A stretch of DNA of 64,000 nt from JAURNZ01 sp036337715 (GTDB lineage Bacteria > Pseudomonadota > Gammaproteobacteria > Comchoanobacterales > Comchoanobacteraceae), in NCBI GenBank assembly GCA_036337715.1, contig JAYZDS010000007.1, forward strand, positions 62,001 to 126,000. The letters run 5' to 3'. The position numbers and the translations under genes are program-made. This document shows, piece after piece, positions 1 to 9,308 of the stretch. The notes beneath the pieces are model-generated. The model was given only the letters and a program-made list of their open reading frames with translations, was not told the DNA's origin and did not search any database. Position 1 is the first letter of the stretch, and each line of letters starts with the position of its first letter.

Positions 1-2
1 CT

Positions 3-782
3 ATTGATTTAACTTCTCCTATCGGTAAGGGACAACGTGCTTTGATTGTTGCCCCACCAAAAGCAGGGAAGACGCTACTTGTTCAAGCCATGGCGCATTC
101 AATCTTAGCTAACCACCCAGAATGTTATGTGATTGCCTTAGGGATTGATGAGCGTCCAGAAGAAGTTACTGAAATGCGTCGATCAATTAATGCTGAAGTG
201 GTAGCAAGTACATTTGATGAACCTGCACAAAGACATGTTCAGGTTGCAGAAATGGTGATTGCAAAAGCCAAAAGAATGGTCGAAGCCAAAAAAGATGTTG
301 TCATTATTCTTGATTCATTAACTAGACTAGCTCGTGCTTATAACACCGTTACGCCCTCATCAGGTAAAGTTTTGACCGGTGGTGTGGATGCAAATGCGTT
401 ACAGAAGCCAAGAAGATTTTTTAGTGCAGCAAGAAATATTGAAGAGGGTGGAAGCTTAACCATCATTGCAACTTGTCTTGTTGAGACAGGTTCAAAAATG
501 GATGAGGTGATCTATGAAGAATTTAAGGGAACGGGTAATAGTGAGATACACTTAAGTCGTTCACTTGCCCAGAAACATCTTTATCCTGCTCTCAATATTA
601 AGGCTTCGGGGACTCGTCGCGAAGAATTAATTACGACTGATGAAGAGCTTAAGAAAATGCTTGTTTTAAGAAAATATTTACAAACCATGGAAGACGCTCA
701 GGCCATTGAGTTTTTAATTGATCGCCTTAAATCGACACAAAATAATAAAGAGTTTTTTGAAGCTATGCGTGGTGATAAATAG
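3..782 (+). CDS. rho: Transcription termination factor Rho (3' part)
   Basis: This is the ATPase half of Rho, the hexameric RNA-dependent helicase that ends transcription. The reading frame is open to the left edge, so the N-terminal RNA-binding domain lies outside the window. Visible are the Walker A motif (APPKAGKT), IDERPEEVTEM, the Walker B strand (VVIILDSLTRLARAYN), the Q-loop region (GKVLTGGVDANAL) and the R-loop/arginine-finger region (EEFKGTGNSE). These follow E. coli Rho nearly residue for residue and end at the usual C-terminus. cysS starts 8-11 bases after the stop. Identification is secure; only the missing 5' part is unseen. Confidence 0.97.
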   Translation: MDLTSPIGKGQRALIVAPPKAGKTLLVQAMAHSILANHPECYVIALGIDERPEEVTEMRRSINAEVVASTFDEPAQRHVQVAEMVIAKAKRMVEAKKDVVIILDSLTRLARAYNTVTPSSGKVLTGGVDANALQKPRRFFSAARNIEEGGSLTIIATCLVETGSKMDEVIYEEFKGTGNSEIHLSRSLAQKHLYPALNIKASGTRREELITTDEELKKMLVLRKYLQTMEDAQAIEFLIDRLKSTQNNKEFFEAMRGDK

Positions 783-790
783 TTTATGAT

Positions 791-2140
791 ATGATGGACG
801 TTAAGTTTTATAATACTTTAACAGCCCAAAAAGAACATTTTATTCCTGTTGATGACAGGCATGTAAAAATATATGTTTGTGGTCCTACAGTATATGCTCG
901 ACCTCATATAGGCAATGCTCGTCCACGGGTGATATTCGATGTATTGGCAAGATTCTTAAAATTGCTTTATCCAAAAGTGACTTACGTCAGTAACATAACT
1001 GATATTGACGATAAAATTAATGATGCAGCACTTAAATCGGGTCAATCCATTAAGGAAGTTACTTCTTTGTATCGAAGACATTTTGATGATGATATGGCGG
1101 CATTAAATTGTTTAAAGCCAGATATTGAGCCTACTGTAACAGATAATATGGATTGTATTATCGAGACCATAGAAAATATTATTGCTAAAAAGCATGCTTA
1201 TGTGGCTAATGATCACGTTCTATTTTCTGTAGAGTCATTTGCGGAATATGGTCAACTGTCTGGTCGTTCAGTTGCTGCTCAGAAAGCAGGTGCACGTGTT
1301 GCTGTCGTTGATTTTAAAAAACACCCAGGTGATTTTGTATTATGGAAACCATCTTCGGGTCATGAACCTGGTTGGGAAAGTCCGTGGGGATTTGGTAGAC
1401 CTGGTTGGCATATTGAGTGTACGGCCAATATCATTCGACACCTAGGTATGCCAATAGATATTCATGCAGGCGGAATTGATTTGGTATTTCCTCATCATGA
1501 AAATGAATTGGCTCAAGGGGTTTGTGCTAGTGAAGTTAAATTATTTAGTAAGTACTGGATGCATAATGGGTTTATTAATGTAGACAACGAAAAGATGTCA
1601 AAATCGATTGGTAATATTTTATTGGTGGAAGATTTACTTGAATTGGGTTCTGGTGAGGCCATAAGGCTTGCGTTGTTATCAACGCATTATCGTCAGCCTA
1701 TCGATTGGACAGCAGATACATTAAAGCAAGCAACAGCTAATCTAAATAAAATTAATAAGGCGCTTAAACAATTTCCAATTGAAGCAAAATCAAATGTAGA
1801 TTCTGATTTGCTGCAGACACTAGCTGACGATTTAAATACCCCGATGATGCTGACAGAGATTTATAAATTATGTAAGAAGGTTATGGCTGGGAATCAAAAG
1901 GCACATCATGATTTGGTAGCTATGACGCAAGTATTAGGCCTTGGTAATGAGATTGAAAGCCACGATCATCAAGCATCAAAAGCACTCATTGCTGAAGTTG
2001 AACAGTTAATAATTAAAAGAATTAAAGCGAAAAAGAATAAAGATTACCAATTAGCAGACCAAATACGATCGACCTTATCTGAAAAAGGTGTTGAGATACA
2101 AGATAAGGGTGAGAATACTACTTGGTCATGGAAAAAATAA
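791..2140 (+). CDS. cysS: Cysteinyl-tRNA synthetase, alphaproteobacterial-type
   Basis: This class I synthetase charges tRNA-Cys in the cytosol. It shows the signature HIGN (residues 39-42), KMSKS (268-272), and the zinc site C30, C210 and the HHENE box at 235-239. At 449 residues it has a normal length. A second ATG lies one codon downstream and could equally be the start. The wording around the motifs (CGPTVYARPHIGNARP, SPWGFGRPGWHIEC) matches the consensus I know from alphaproteobacteria rather than the CGITVYD..HIGHGRT wording of typical gammaproteobacteria. Horizontal acquisition is therefore my inference. The next gene overlaps its 3' end. Confidence 0.96.
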   Translation: MMDVKFYNTLTAQKEHFIPVDDRHVKIYVCGPTVYARPHIGNARPRVIFDVLARFLKLLYPKVTYVSNITDIDDKINDAALKSGQSIKEVTSLYRRHFDDDMAALNCLKPDIEPTVTDNMDCIIETIENIIAKKHAYVANDHVLFSVESFAEYGQLSGRSVAAQKAGARVAVVDFKKHPGDFVLWKPSSGHEPGWESPWGFGRPGWHIECTANIIRHLGMPIDIHAGGIDLVFPHHENELAQGVCASEVKLFSKYWMHNGFINVDNEKMSKSIGNILLVEDLLELGSGEAIRLALLSTHYRQPIDWTADTLKQATANLNKINKALKQFPIEAKSNVDSDLLQTLADDLNTPMMLTEIYKLCKKVMAGNQKAHHDLVAMTQVLGLGNEIESHDHQASKALIAEVEQLIIKRIKAKKNKDYQLADQIRSTLSEKGVEIQDKGENTTWSWKK

Positions 2141-2589
2141 TAAAATTTTTTTTGTTTTGTTTGTCAAGCCAAGGTTTTGCAATGTTATCTTGCGATCACT
2201 TAGAGGGTATTTGGTGGGGTGAGATGTCAGATGAATCACATTTAATTTTGGATAACCCTATGCCTGTGGTGATGAAAATAAAAAAAAATCGCGACTGGTA
2301 TATCGGGCGTTTTGAAATGATGGTTGATAAGCCTTCTATTACTTCATATCGATTGTTGGCAAAATGTCAGGATGGTGTCATCAATCAAATTCATTTTGTT
2401 AACCCCAAAAATAGTTATTGTGGCATACCATCTCAAGCAGTTATGCTAGATGACCCATTAAAAATGGATTTAAAGTGGCAAAATGCGATGATTGATACAA
2501 AGCTTCATGTCAATCTAGTATCAATCGATAAAGATGCCCAGGATTTATATTATCCTGAAAAGATGCATCTTCCAGAAACCTGTCATTAG
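2122..2589 (+). CDS. Small exported protein, unknown
   Basis: I do not recognise this 155-residue protein. The N-terminus (basic MVMEKIIK, hydrophobic FFLFCLSS, then QGFA) looks like a Sec signal peptide. The mature part would begin near LSCDHLEGIWWG. Four cysteines remain in the mature part (SCDH, AKCQ, YCGIP, ETCH), an even number that suits periplasmic disulfides. The first 19 bases overlap the end of cysS, so it is probably translationally coupled. An alternative ATG lies two codons in. A lipocalin-like barrel is possible from the GxWW opening but is not supported beyond that. Confidence 0.7.
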   Translation: MVMEKIIKFFLFCLSSQGFAMLSCDHLEGIWWGEMSDESHLILDNPMPVVMKIKKNRDWYIGRFEMMVDKPSITSYRLLAKCQDGVINQIHFVNPKNSYCGIPSQAVMLDDPLKMDLKWQNAMIDTKLHVNLVSIDKDAQDLYYPEKMHLPETCH

Positions 2590-2649
2590 TTATTTGAACT
2601 AGATAAGTATTAAGCATATTATCATTATTAGGAGAGTCATTAAAAAATT

Positions 2650-4851
2650 ATGTCATTAGCAATAGAATTAAATTCAGAGCAAAAGAAAGTTGTTTGTGCT
2701 CCATTTGGGCATCAACTCGTTTTGGCTGGGGCAGGCAGTGGTAAAACAAGGGTTTTAGTGCATCGTATTGCTTGGCTTGTTGCCGAGTCCCAAGTTTCCC
2801 CTTATAACATTATGGCTGTAACTTTCACAAATAAAGCTGCAAATGAATTAAGGGCGAGGGTAGAAACTACCCTTTCTGGACAATTAAAAGGGATTATGTT
2901 GGGAACGTTTCATGGGCTTTGTCACCAATTATTGAGACAACATGCTGAAAAAGTAAACTTACCAAGTACATTCCAAGTCATGGATAGTGACGACCAACAA
3001 AGACTTATAAAAAAAATTCATAAGGAGTTTGGTCTTGATGAAGATAAATGGCCAGCGAAAAAAACACAAAGTTTCATTAATCAACAAAAAGAGCAAGGTA
3101 GACGGTCTAAAGACATAGGTCCAGAACACAATCCTTTTACAGCACAGATGATTACTATCTATAAACGTTACGAAGCGATGTGTGAAACGAGCGCACTAGT
3201 TGATTTTACAGAGTTAATGTTACGAACTTATGAATTGCTAAGAGACGATGAGGAACTCAGAACACACTACCAAACTCGATTGAATCATATTTTGGTTGAT
3301 GAGTTCCAAGATACCAATGCCCTTCAATATGCCTGGTTAAAACTATTTGTTGGTGATAATACCTATGTGATGGTTGTGGGTGATGATGATCAATCAATTT
3401 ATAGTTGGCGTGGTGCTAAAGTTGAAAACATCTTCGCATTTGAGAAAGATTTTCCAGATGTATTAGTGAGTCGTTTAGAGCAAAACTATCGTTCAACAGG
3501 TAATATTCTCGGTGCTGCGAATGAAGTGATCCATTATAACACTAATCGTATGGGGAAAAAACTTTGGACTGAGTCCAACATGGGTGAAAAAATCAGTGTT
3601 TACCAATCACAAAATGAATTTGATGAGGCGCGTTTTGTTGCTCACTACATCAGTAAATGCCTTCAACAAGGAAAAAGTTATGATGAAATAGCCGTCCTAT
3701 ATCGCTCAAATGCACAGTCTAGGGTGTTGGAAGAGCAATTAGTAAAACAACAAATCCCGTATCGTATTTATGGTGGCCTTAGGTTTTTTGATAGAGCTGA
3801 AATTAAAGATGCATTAGCTTATTTTAGATTAGTAGCAAATATGAATGATGATGCTGCATTTGAGCGGATCATTAATACCCCAACGAGAGGTATCGGTATG
3901 CAAACTTTGGACTCTGTAAGAGAGTTTGCTCGTGCAAATGCCATATCTATGATGACAGCAACACAAGAGATTATTCAAACTGACCGTCTTAGTGCTAGAG
4001 CAAAGATCGCGCTCGAAAAATTTGTAGAGCTTCATCAGTCGTGTTGTCAGTTAATTGCAAGCCACACCTTAGATGTTGCTTGTGATAAGATCATTCAATT
4101 ATCTGGTCTGACCTCACTTTATCAAAATGACAAATCAGATAAAGGACAAGCAAAGCTTGAAAACTTGTTTGAATTATTTAATGCCATTAAACAGTTTTCA
4201 GAACAACAGCCAGAATCTAAGTTGACTGACTTTTTAAGTCAAGTTGCACTAGATGTTGGTGATGCCACACAACAGGGCGCTTCTCATGGTGTACAGTTAA
4301 TGACTTTGCATGCGGCAAAAGGGCTCGAATTTGCAGTTGTCTTTTTGCTTGGTCTTGAGGAGGGATTGTTTCCTCATAAGATGTCAGCTTCAGACCCTGA
4401 TCGGCTTGAAGAGGAGCGTCGATTGTGTTACGTAGGGATGACGCGTGCGATGCAAAAATTGTATCTGTCCTATTCTGAAACAAGACGTTTATATGGGCAA
4501 GAAGTATATCAGAGGCCGTCAAGATTCTTAGAGGAAGTGCCTGAAAAATATTTAGACCCAATTAAGCTCGGTCAAACGATAGATCCATATTCAAATAGGC
4601 AAAGATCAACACAATATTCAGGTTTTAGTAGTGGATCATCTTCGTCAGTAGATAAGCAGCCACTGAATCAAAGTAGTAGCGAAGCTGGGATGGGTTACCA
4701 TTTAGGACAGAGAGTGAAACACCCAAAATTTGGTGAAGGTGTCATTTTAAATTGTGAGGGTGACTTAACAGATGGGAGAGTTCAGGTTAAATTTAACGAA
4801 GCTGGTGTAAAGTGGTTATTGGCCCAATATGCTAATTTAGAATTTTTATAA
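2650..4851 (+). CDS. uvrD: DNA helicase II UvrD
   Basis: UvrD is the SF1A 3'-5' helicase of nucleotide excision and mismatch repair. Visible in order are the Q-motif region, Walker A (AGAGSGKT), TFTNKAA (Ia), DEFQDTN (II), GDDDQSIYSWRGA (III), LEQNYRS (IV), VQLMTLHAAKGLEF (V) and YVGMTRAMQ (VI). The C-terminal Tudor-like segment is also present (GQRVKHPKFGEGVI). At 733 residues it is close to E. coli UvrD and clearly UvrD rather than Rep. The sequence ATTAGGAGAG just upstream supports the ATG. ftsQ follows after only 14 bases, so a repair helicase precedes the division genes. Confidence 0.96.
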   Translation: MSLAIELNSEQKKVVCAPFGHQLVLAGAGSGKTRVLVHRIAWLVAESQVSPYNIMAVTFTNKAANELRARVETTLSGQLKGIMLGTFHGLCHQLLRQHAEKVNLPSTFQVMDSDDQQRLIKKIHKEFGLDEDKWPAKKTQSFINQQKEQGRRSKDIGPEHNPFTAQMITIYKRYEAMCETSALVDFTELMLRTYELLRDDEELRTHYQTRLNHILVDEFQDTNALQYAWLKLFVGDNTYVMVVGDDDQSIYSWRGAKVENIFAFEKDFPDVLVSRLEQNYRSTGNILGAANEVIHYNTNRMGKKLWTESNMGEKISVYQSQNEFDEARFVAHYISKCLQQGKSYDEIAVLYRSNAQSRVLEEQLVKQQIPYRIYGGLRFFDRAEIKDALAYFRLVANMNDDAAFERIINTPTRGIGMQTLDSVREFARANAISMMTATQEIIQTDRLSARAKIALEKFVELHQSCCQLIASHTLDVACDKIIQLSGLTSLYQNDKSDKGQAKLENLFELFNAIKQFSEQQPESKLTDFLSQVALDVGDATQQGASHGVQLMTLHAAKGLEFAVVFLLGLEEGLFPHKMSASDPDRLEEERRLCYVGMTRAMQKLYLSYSETRRLYGQEVYQRPSRFLEEVPEKYLDPIKLGQTIDPYSNRQRSTQYSGFSSGSSSSVDKQPLNQSSSEAGMGYHLGQRVKHPKFGEGVILNCEGDLTDGRVQVKFNEAGVKWLLAQYANLEFL

Positions 4852-4865
4852 TTTGGTATTATTTA

Positions 4866-5549
4866 ATGATAAGGCTTGGTGTTCTAATTTTTTCAATGAT
4901 GGTATTTGCCTGGCATGCTTGGCAAGATATGCATCCACCTACTTATGTCATTTTGAATGGTCCACACCTAGATGAAACAGCTTTATCACATTTTTTAACC
5001 AAACACCATCATCAAAATAAAGCTATCCTAAATTGGTTTAAAACACAGCCTTGGAATAAAAATGTGGTCATCCATAAAATAAATAATTCAACTTACCTTG
5101 TTGATATCGACGAACGCCTAGCTGTCGCTCAATGGCAGCATGGCGGTATGATTGATGATACTGGGAATATATTCTTCCCTTTGGCTAAGCACTACAATAC
5201 AAAGTTGCCAACCATACAAGTGCCAGCAAAAGATGTAAAAACAGGTGTTCAATTTGTTAATAACTTGTCGACTACCTTAAAATCAATCAATAGTGTTCCA
5301 TTCACTGTGTTTAAAATGGAACCTGGTGGCGATTGGGTTGTAGCTCTGGCATCTAATAGATATTTAGTGTTTGGGACAATGGATTTAACTAAGCGCTTGC
5401 AAGTAGCAAATCTTGTGGTCAAACGCTTACATGATCACCACGAAGCATGGGGTCGCGTAGATCTAAGATATAGTAATGGTTTTGCTGTAAGTAAAAATCC
5501 TTTAAATGAACCTTTTCATTGGCCAATGATTCAGTTATCATACGGATGA
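4866..5549 (+). CDS. ftsQ: Cell division protein FtsQ
   Basis: FtsQ is the bitopic inner-membrane protein that links early and late divisome proteins (FtsB/FtsL). The 227-residue product has a very short cytoplasmic end, one hydrophobic segment (about residues 4-18) and then a POTRA-like start (PPTYVILNGPHLDE). Near the end is the family hallmark VDLRYSNGFAV. It is shorter than E. coli FtsQ (276), mainly at the N-terminus. Its TGA shares bases with the ATG of ftsA. Sequence conservation is low, as is normal for FtsQ; context makes the call firm. murC, murB and ddl, its usual upstream neighbours, are absent. Confidence 0.9.
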   Translation: MIRLGVLIFSMMVFAWHAWQDMHPPTYVILNGPHLDETALSHFLTKHHHQNKAILNWFKTQPWNKNVVIHKINNSTYLVDIDERLAVAQWQHGGMIDDTGNIFFPLAKHYNTKLPTIQVPAKDVKTGVQFVNNLSTTLKSINSVPFTVFKMEPGGDWVVALASNRYLVFGTMDLTKRLQVANLVVKRLHDHHEAWGRVDLRYSNGFAVSKNPLNEPFHWPMIQLSYG

Positions 5550-6778
5550 TTGAGGTACATAAAGTGTTCAAAACAAAACAATTACATACAGCAATTGATA
5601 TAGGAAATGCAAAGATCTCAGGTGTTTGCGCATCCGTCGATGGCGATGAAATAGTGATTAAAGGCGTGGCTGAAGCACCGTCTTTGGGGATTAAAAAAAG
5701 TTGTGTGATAAATCTAGAATTAGCAGCACAACAAGTCAAAAAAGTTTTAAAAGATTTAGAGACACAAACAAATAGTAGTGTAAAGCATATATATATTGGC
5801 ATTTCAGGCTCAAATTGTTGTGGTTTTAATTCACATGGTGTAGTGGCCATAAAAAATAATGAAGTTGATGCTGATGACATTGCAAGAGTATTAGAGGCAG
5901 CAAAAGCTGTAAAAACACCTGCAGATCAGAAAATCATTCATGCGATACCACAGGAATATGCAATTGATGATCAAAATGACATTCGTGAGCCTATCGGAAT
6001 GTCAGGGGTTCGCTTGGAAGCTAACGTACATATTATCACTGGGTCGAGTGTTATAAATCAAAATATTGAGAAAACAATTGATCGATGTGGTGTAAGCGCT
6101 CAAAAAATGGTTTTTAGTGGATTAGCTTCTGCCTCTGTATTGGTTTCACCAGAAGATAGAGAATTAGGGATTGCCGTGATTGATATTGGTGCTGGTATGA
6201 CATCACTTGTTAGTTATCTTGGTGGTGGTGTACATCATACCACTGTGTTGCCTTGTGCCGGTGATGCTGTTACATCTGATATTGCTGCTGCATTGCGCGT
6301 ACCTGTTCAAGAGGCAGAAAGACTAAAAGTAGAGCATGGCATTATGCTAGAAAACCATGATGATAACGAAACCATTGATGTGAATGGGTCAAGATTAAAT
6401 AAAAATGTAAGTGCAAAATGGTTATCAGAAGTGATCGAAGCTCGCTATCAAGAAATTTTCTCAATGATTAAGACAGAGCTAATGAAGCATGATCTCAAGG
6501 ATCAATTATCAGCTGGTGTTATCATTACTGGTGGTGCTGCTACCATCCCAGGATGTATTGAGATGGCAGAGATGATTCTTGGTATGCCAGTCACTCTGGC
6601 AGGTCCTGACATTGTACAATGGGGCGATGCTTTATGCCATCCAAAATACGCATCTTTAGCGGGTGTTTTGCGTTTTTGCACAGATTCAGTTGAATCTTTT
6701 GCACCGTTATGGCAACATCAGCGCAGGTACACTAACGTGGTTCAGCGCTTTAAGAAGCTTTTTCAAGAGAATTTTTAG
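5546..6778 (+). CDS. ftsA: Cell division protein FtsA
   Basis: FtsA is the actin-like ATPase that tethers FtsZ to the membrane. I choose the ATG at 5546 because it overlaps the ftsQ stop as ATGA, giving 410 residues. An upstream in-frame ATG at 5519 would lie inside ftsQ. Motifs are the phosphate-1 loop (AIDIGNAK), HAIPQEYAIDDQ, SGVRLEANVH, phosphate-2 (VIDIGAGMTS), and the adenosine loop (IITGGAA). The last residues (VVQRFKKLFQENF) form the basic amphipathic membrane-targeting helix. The stop codon is embedded in the Shine-Dalgarno of ftsZ. Confidence 0.96.
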   Translation: MIEVHKVFKTKQLHTAIDIGNAKISGVCASVDGDEIVIKGVAEAPSLGIKKSCVINLELAAQQVKKVLKDLETQTNSSVKHIYIGISGSNCCGFNSHGVVAIKNNEVDADDIARVLEAAKAVKTPADQKIIHAIPQEYAIDDQNDIREPIGMSGVRLEANVHIITGSSVINQNIEKTIDRCGVSAQKMVFSGLASASVLVSPEDRELGIAVIDIGAGMTSLVSYLGGGVHHTTVLPCAGDAVTSDIAAALRVPVQEAERLKVEHGIMLENHDDNETIDVNGSRLNKNVSAKWLSEVIEARYQEIFSMIKTELMKHDLKDQLSAGVIITGGAATIPGCIEMAEMILGMPVTLAGPDIVQWGDALCHPKYASLAGVLRFCTDSVESFAPLWQHQRRYTNVVQRFKKLFQENF

Positions 6779-6788
6779 GAGAAAAAAA

Positions 6789-7904
6789 ATGGACGTAATT
6801 CATGAACACAAAGCAATCATTAAAGTGATTGGTGTTGGCGGCGGTGGTGGTAATGCCATTGCTGAAATGGTTAATCAAGTCCAAGATGTCGAATTTTATG
6901 TTGCTAACACAGATGCAATGGCTTTAGCAAACTCGCCTGTGCCTGGAAAAATTCAATTAGGTGAACAGTTAACAAAAGGCCTTGGTGCGGGTGCTGATCC
7001 TGAGATTGGTCGTCAAGCATCTGAAGAAAGTAGAGCTCAGATTCAGGCATTAATTAAGGATACGGATCTATTATTTCTGGCTGCGGGCATGGGCGGTGGT
7101 ACAGGTACTGGAGCAATTCCAGTGTTTGCTGAAGTTGCAAAAGAATTGGGTGTCCTAACTGTTGCAGTAGTGACCAAACCATTTTCATTTGAAGGCAGTA
7201 AACGAATGCAGCATGCCATTGCAGGTATTGAAACACTGAGTCAAAATGTAGATTCTTTAATAGTGGTGCCAAATAATAAATTACTTACTGTGTTAGGCAA
7301 GAGTGTTTCTTTATTGGGGGCTTTTCGATCTGCAAACGAGGTATTATTAGGGGCTGTTCAAGGCATTGCTGATCTCATCACTCGTCCAGGTTTAATTAAC
7401 GTCGACTTTGCTGATGTTCGAACTGTGATGAGTGCAAGTGGTATGGCTATGATGGGTACAGGTACCGCAAAAGGTGATATGCGTGCTAGAGAGGCAGCTG
7501 AATGTGCAGTAGCAAGTCCTCTGCTTGAAGATGTTGATTTGTCAGGTGCTAAAGGGGTATTGGTCAATATCAGTGGTGGTTTAGATATGACGATTGGTGA
7601 GTTCGAAACGGTTGGTGATACCATACGTCAGTTCACATCAGATAATGCGACAGTTGTTGTTGGTACAGTTGTTGATACAACGCTAAATGACGAATTGAAA
7701 GTGACAGTTGTGGTGACGGGTTTAGCACAGAAGTCAACAACTTCAAGATTTGGTGTTAGACAGCAAAGTATTACAAGGCCAGTAGTAAGAAAGGCTAAAG
7801 AAAATACGCCAAACGCAGAAATGTTAGAGTCAAAAGAAAATGAAGAAACAGATTTGTTAGATGTACCAGCGTTTTTAAGACAGGAAAGCGAACAAGAGAG
7901 CTAA
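6789..7904 (+). CDS. ftsZ: Cell division protein FtsZ
   Basis: FtsZ is the tubulin-like GTPase that forms the division ring. The start at 6789 follows AGGAG at 6777-6781, which overlaps the ftsA stop. A longer frame upstream lies inside ftsA and is rejected. The 371-residue product has the N-terminal GVGGGGGNAI, the GTP signature GGGTGTG (residues 102-108), the T7 loop NVDFADVRTVM, a poorly conserved linker, and the conserved C-terminal peptide LLDVPAFLRQ that binds FtsA and ZipA. lpxC begins two bases after the stop, consistent with co-transcription. Confidence 0.98.
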   Translation: MDVIHEHKAIIKVIGVGGGGGNAIAEMVNQVQDVEFYVANTDAMALANSPVPGKIQLGEQLTKGLGAGADPEIGRQASEESRAQIQALIKDTDLLFLAAGMGGGTGTGAIPVFAEVAKELGVLTVAVVTKPFSFEGSKRMQHAIAGIETLSQNVDSLIVVPNNKLLTVLGKSVSLLGAFRSANEVLLGAVQGIADLITRPGLINVDFADVRTVMSASGMAMMGTGTAKGDMRAREAAECAVASPLLEDVDLSGAKGVLVNISGGLDMTIGEFETVGDTIRQFTSDNATVVVGTVVDTTLNDELKVTVVVTGLAQKSTTSRFGVRQQSITRPVVRKAKENTPNAEMLESKENEETDLLDVPAFLRQESEQES

Positions 7905-7906
7905 GC

Positions 7907-8851
7907 ATGTATCAAAGAACCTTGAGAAGCTGTATTGCAGCGAATGGCATTGGTGTGCATTCAGGATCTCCAGTAAAGATATGGATTAATCCTGCCCCTG
8001 TAAACACAGGTATTATTTTTAGACATAAGACTAAAAATGGTGAAATTAAAATTGTACCTGCCAGTGTTGCACATGTCATTGATACCAGGCTGTCTACCTG
8101 CCTTGGGATTGATGATGTTAAAATTGGAATGGTAGAGCATCTCTTATCTGCAATCGCTGGACTAGGAATAGATAACTTATATATTGATATTGAACATGAA
8201 GAACTTCCAATTATGGATGGCAGTGCTTCGCCATATATTTTCCTCCTACAATCAGCAGGCATCAAAGAACAAAAAGAGGCTGAGAAAGTGTTTTTTGTTG
8301 TTAAGAAAAAAATTCTTGTTGGAGATAGTGACCAATACTGTTCTATCGAGCCACATAACGGTTTCCGAGTTGAGTTCAAAATTGAGTTTGATCATCCGTT
8401 ATTCAATGCGGATAACCAGACAGCCATTTTTGATTTTTCATCAACAACTTATTTAACCTCATTATGCCGGGCAAGGACATTTGGTTTTGAAAAAGACCAC
8501 GAGCTTTATCAAAAGCAAAACCTTGCGTTAGGCTCTAGTTTAGATAATGCAGTTGTATTGGGTGAAAATAGTATTATGAATGACCGAGGGCTAAGGTATT
8601 ATGATGAATTTGTACGTCACAAAATCTTAGATGCTATTGGTGATTGTTATTTGCTTGGTTATCCTATCATTGGTCATTTTAAAGGCTTTAAATCAGGACA
8701 TACACTTAATAATCAGCTTTTGAATGCATTGCTTTCAGATAAGGACGCTTTTGAATTAACAACAGATATTGATATGTCATTGTATCAAGAGCCCGACCAC
8801 ATCATACCTACTTCAGTAGAACAAACACCTTTAGAGGAGACGGCTGTTTAA
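7907..8851 (+). CDS. lpxC: UDP-3-O-acyl-N-acetylglucosamine deacetylase LpxC
   Basis: LpxC catalyses the committed step of lipid A synthesis in the cytosol. Zinc and catalytic residues sit where they do in E. coli: H78 in VEHLLSA, H238 and D242 in VRHKILDAIGD, and the general acid/base H265 in KSGHTLNN. ELPIMDGSASPY is also conserved. Length (314) is normal. Its presence shows that the organism makes lipid A. The 3' end overlaps the convergent dciA gene by 21 bases. No terminator is visible between them. Confidence 0.97.
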   Translation: MYQRTLRSCIAANGIGVHSGSPVKIWINPAPVNTGIIFRHKTKNGEIKIVPASVAHVIDTRLSTCLGIDDVKIGMVEHLLSAIAGLGIDNLYIDIEHEELPIMDGSASPYIFLLQSAGIKEQKEAEKVFFVVKKKILVGDSDQYCSIEPHNGFRVEFKIEFDHPLFNADNQTAIFDFSSTTYLTSLCRARTFGFEKDHELYQKQNLALGSSLDNAVVLGENSIMNDRGLRYYDEFVRHKILDAIGDCYLLGYPIIGHFKGFKSGHTLNNQLLNALLSDKDAFELTTDIDMSLYQEPDHIIPTSVEQTPLEETAV

Positions 8852-9253
8852 TTTTCTTTGTGCCAGTTTTTTTAAAGCGGCTTGAAGTTTAGGGTTTTTT
8901 TGTTTTTCACTCAATTTCACTAGATCTTCAGCATCTTCTTTTGTTAACGTCAGTTGTGCTGGACGTTCAGATACTCTTTCTAGCGGTTCGTGTTGTATGT
9001 TAGAAATGATTAATTTGAATCCACTGGGTAAACACTGTTTAATTTGGTGATGCCTTATTTTCAACCAACTTAACCAGGTTTCATTAGTGATTAAAATAAT
9101 TTCTCGATCTTTTTCTATACACTTGATATGGTCTAAAATACGATTAGGGATAACTTTTCCTAGTGCTTTTAGTGTCTTTTCTGGATTTTTCAGTGATAAA
9201 TGACTGTAAATGAAATTTCTTATTAATTGTTTATTGTTAAAGTCTGTTGTCAT
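8831..9253 (-). CDS. dciA: DUF721 protein, DciA-type replicative helicase loader
   Basis: This 140-residue protein sits between lpxC and secA. That is the place occupied by the DUF721 gene in Pseudomonas and many other gammaproteobacteria that lack DnaC. DciA brings DnaB helicase to the origin. The pattern fits: LKALGKVIPNRILDHIKC at the start of the domain, then ILITNETWLSWLKIRHHQIKQ, as in the KH-like DUF721 fold. A lysine-rich helical tail follows. It is transcribed towards lpxC and divergently from secA, with about 55 bases between the two starts. The call rests on context and weak motif match. Confidence 0.75.
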   Translation of the reverse strand: MTTDFNNKQLIRNFIYSHLSLKNPEKTLKALGKVIPNRILDHIKCIEKDREIILITNETWLSWLKIRHHQIKQCLPSGFKLIISNIQHEPLERVSERPAQLTLTKEDAEDLVKLSEKQKNPKLQAALKKLAQRKLNSRLL

Positions 9254-9273
9254 TTAAAAAAATCTGGTATGAT
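9247..9273 (+). promoter_or_regulatory. Candidate secA promoter
   Basis: TTGTCA at 9247-9252 is followed after 15 bases by TATGAT at 9268-9273, which carries an extended -10 TG at 9265-9266. It lies in the short gap between the divergent dciA and secA starts. The spacer is shorter than ideal. Confidence 0.45.
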
Positions 9274-9308
9274 CACTATTTAGTATTAAGTATTTTGAGA
9301 GAATATTC

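Noticed and set aside
4217..4561. 114-codon minus-strand frame in uvrD
   Set aside because: Shadow of a strongly conserved helicase region.
5519..5545. Longer FtsA start
   Set aside because: It lies within ftsQ and lacks a ribosome-binding site. The ATGA overlap at 5546 is the usual arrangement.
6663..6788. N-terminal extension of FtsZ
   Set aside because: The frame is open upstream, but this is ftsA coding sequence, and the AGGAG plus MDVIHEHKA start at 6789 is the proper beginning.
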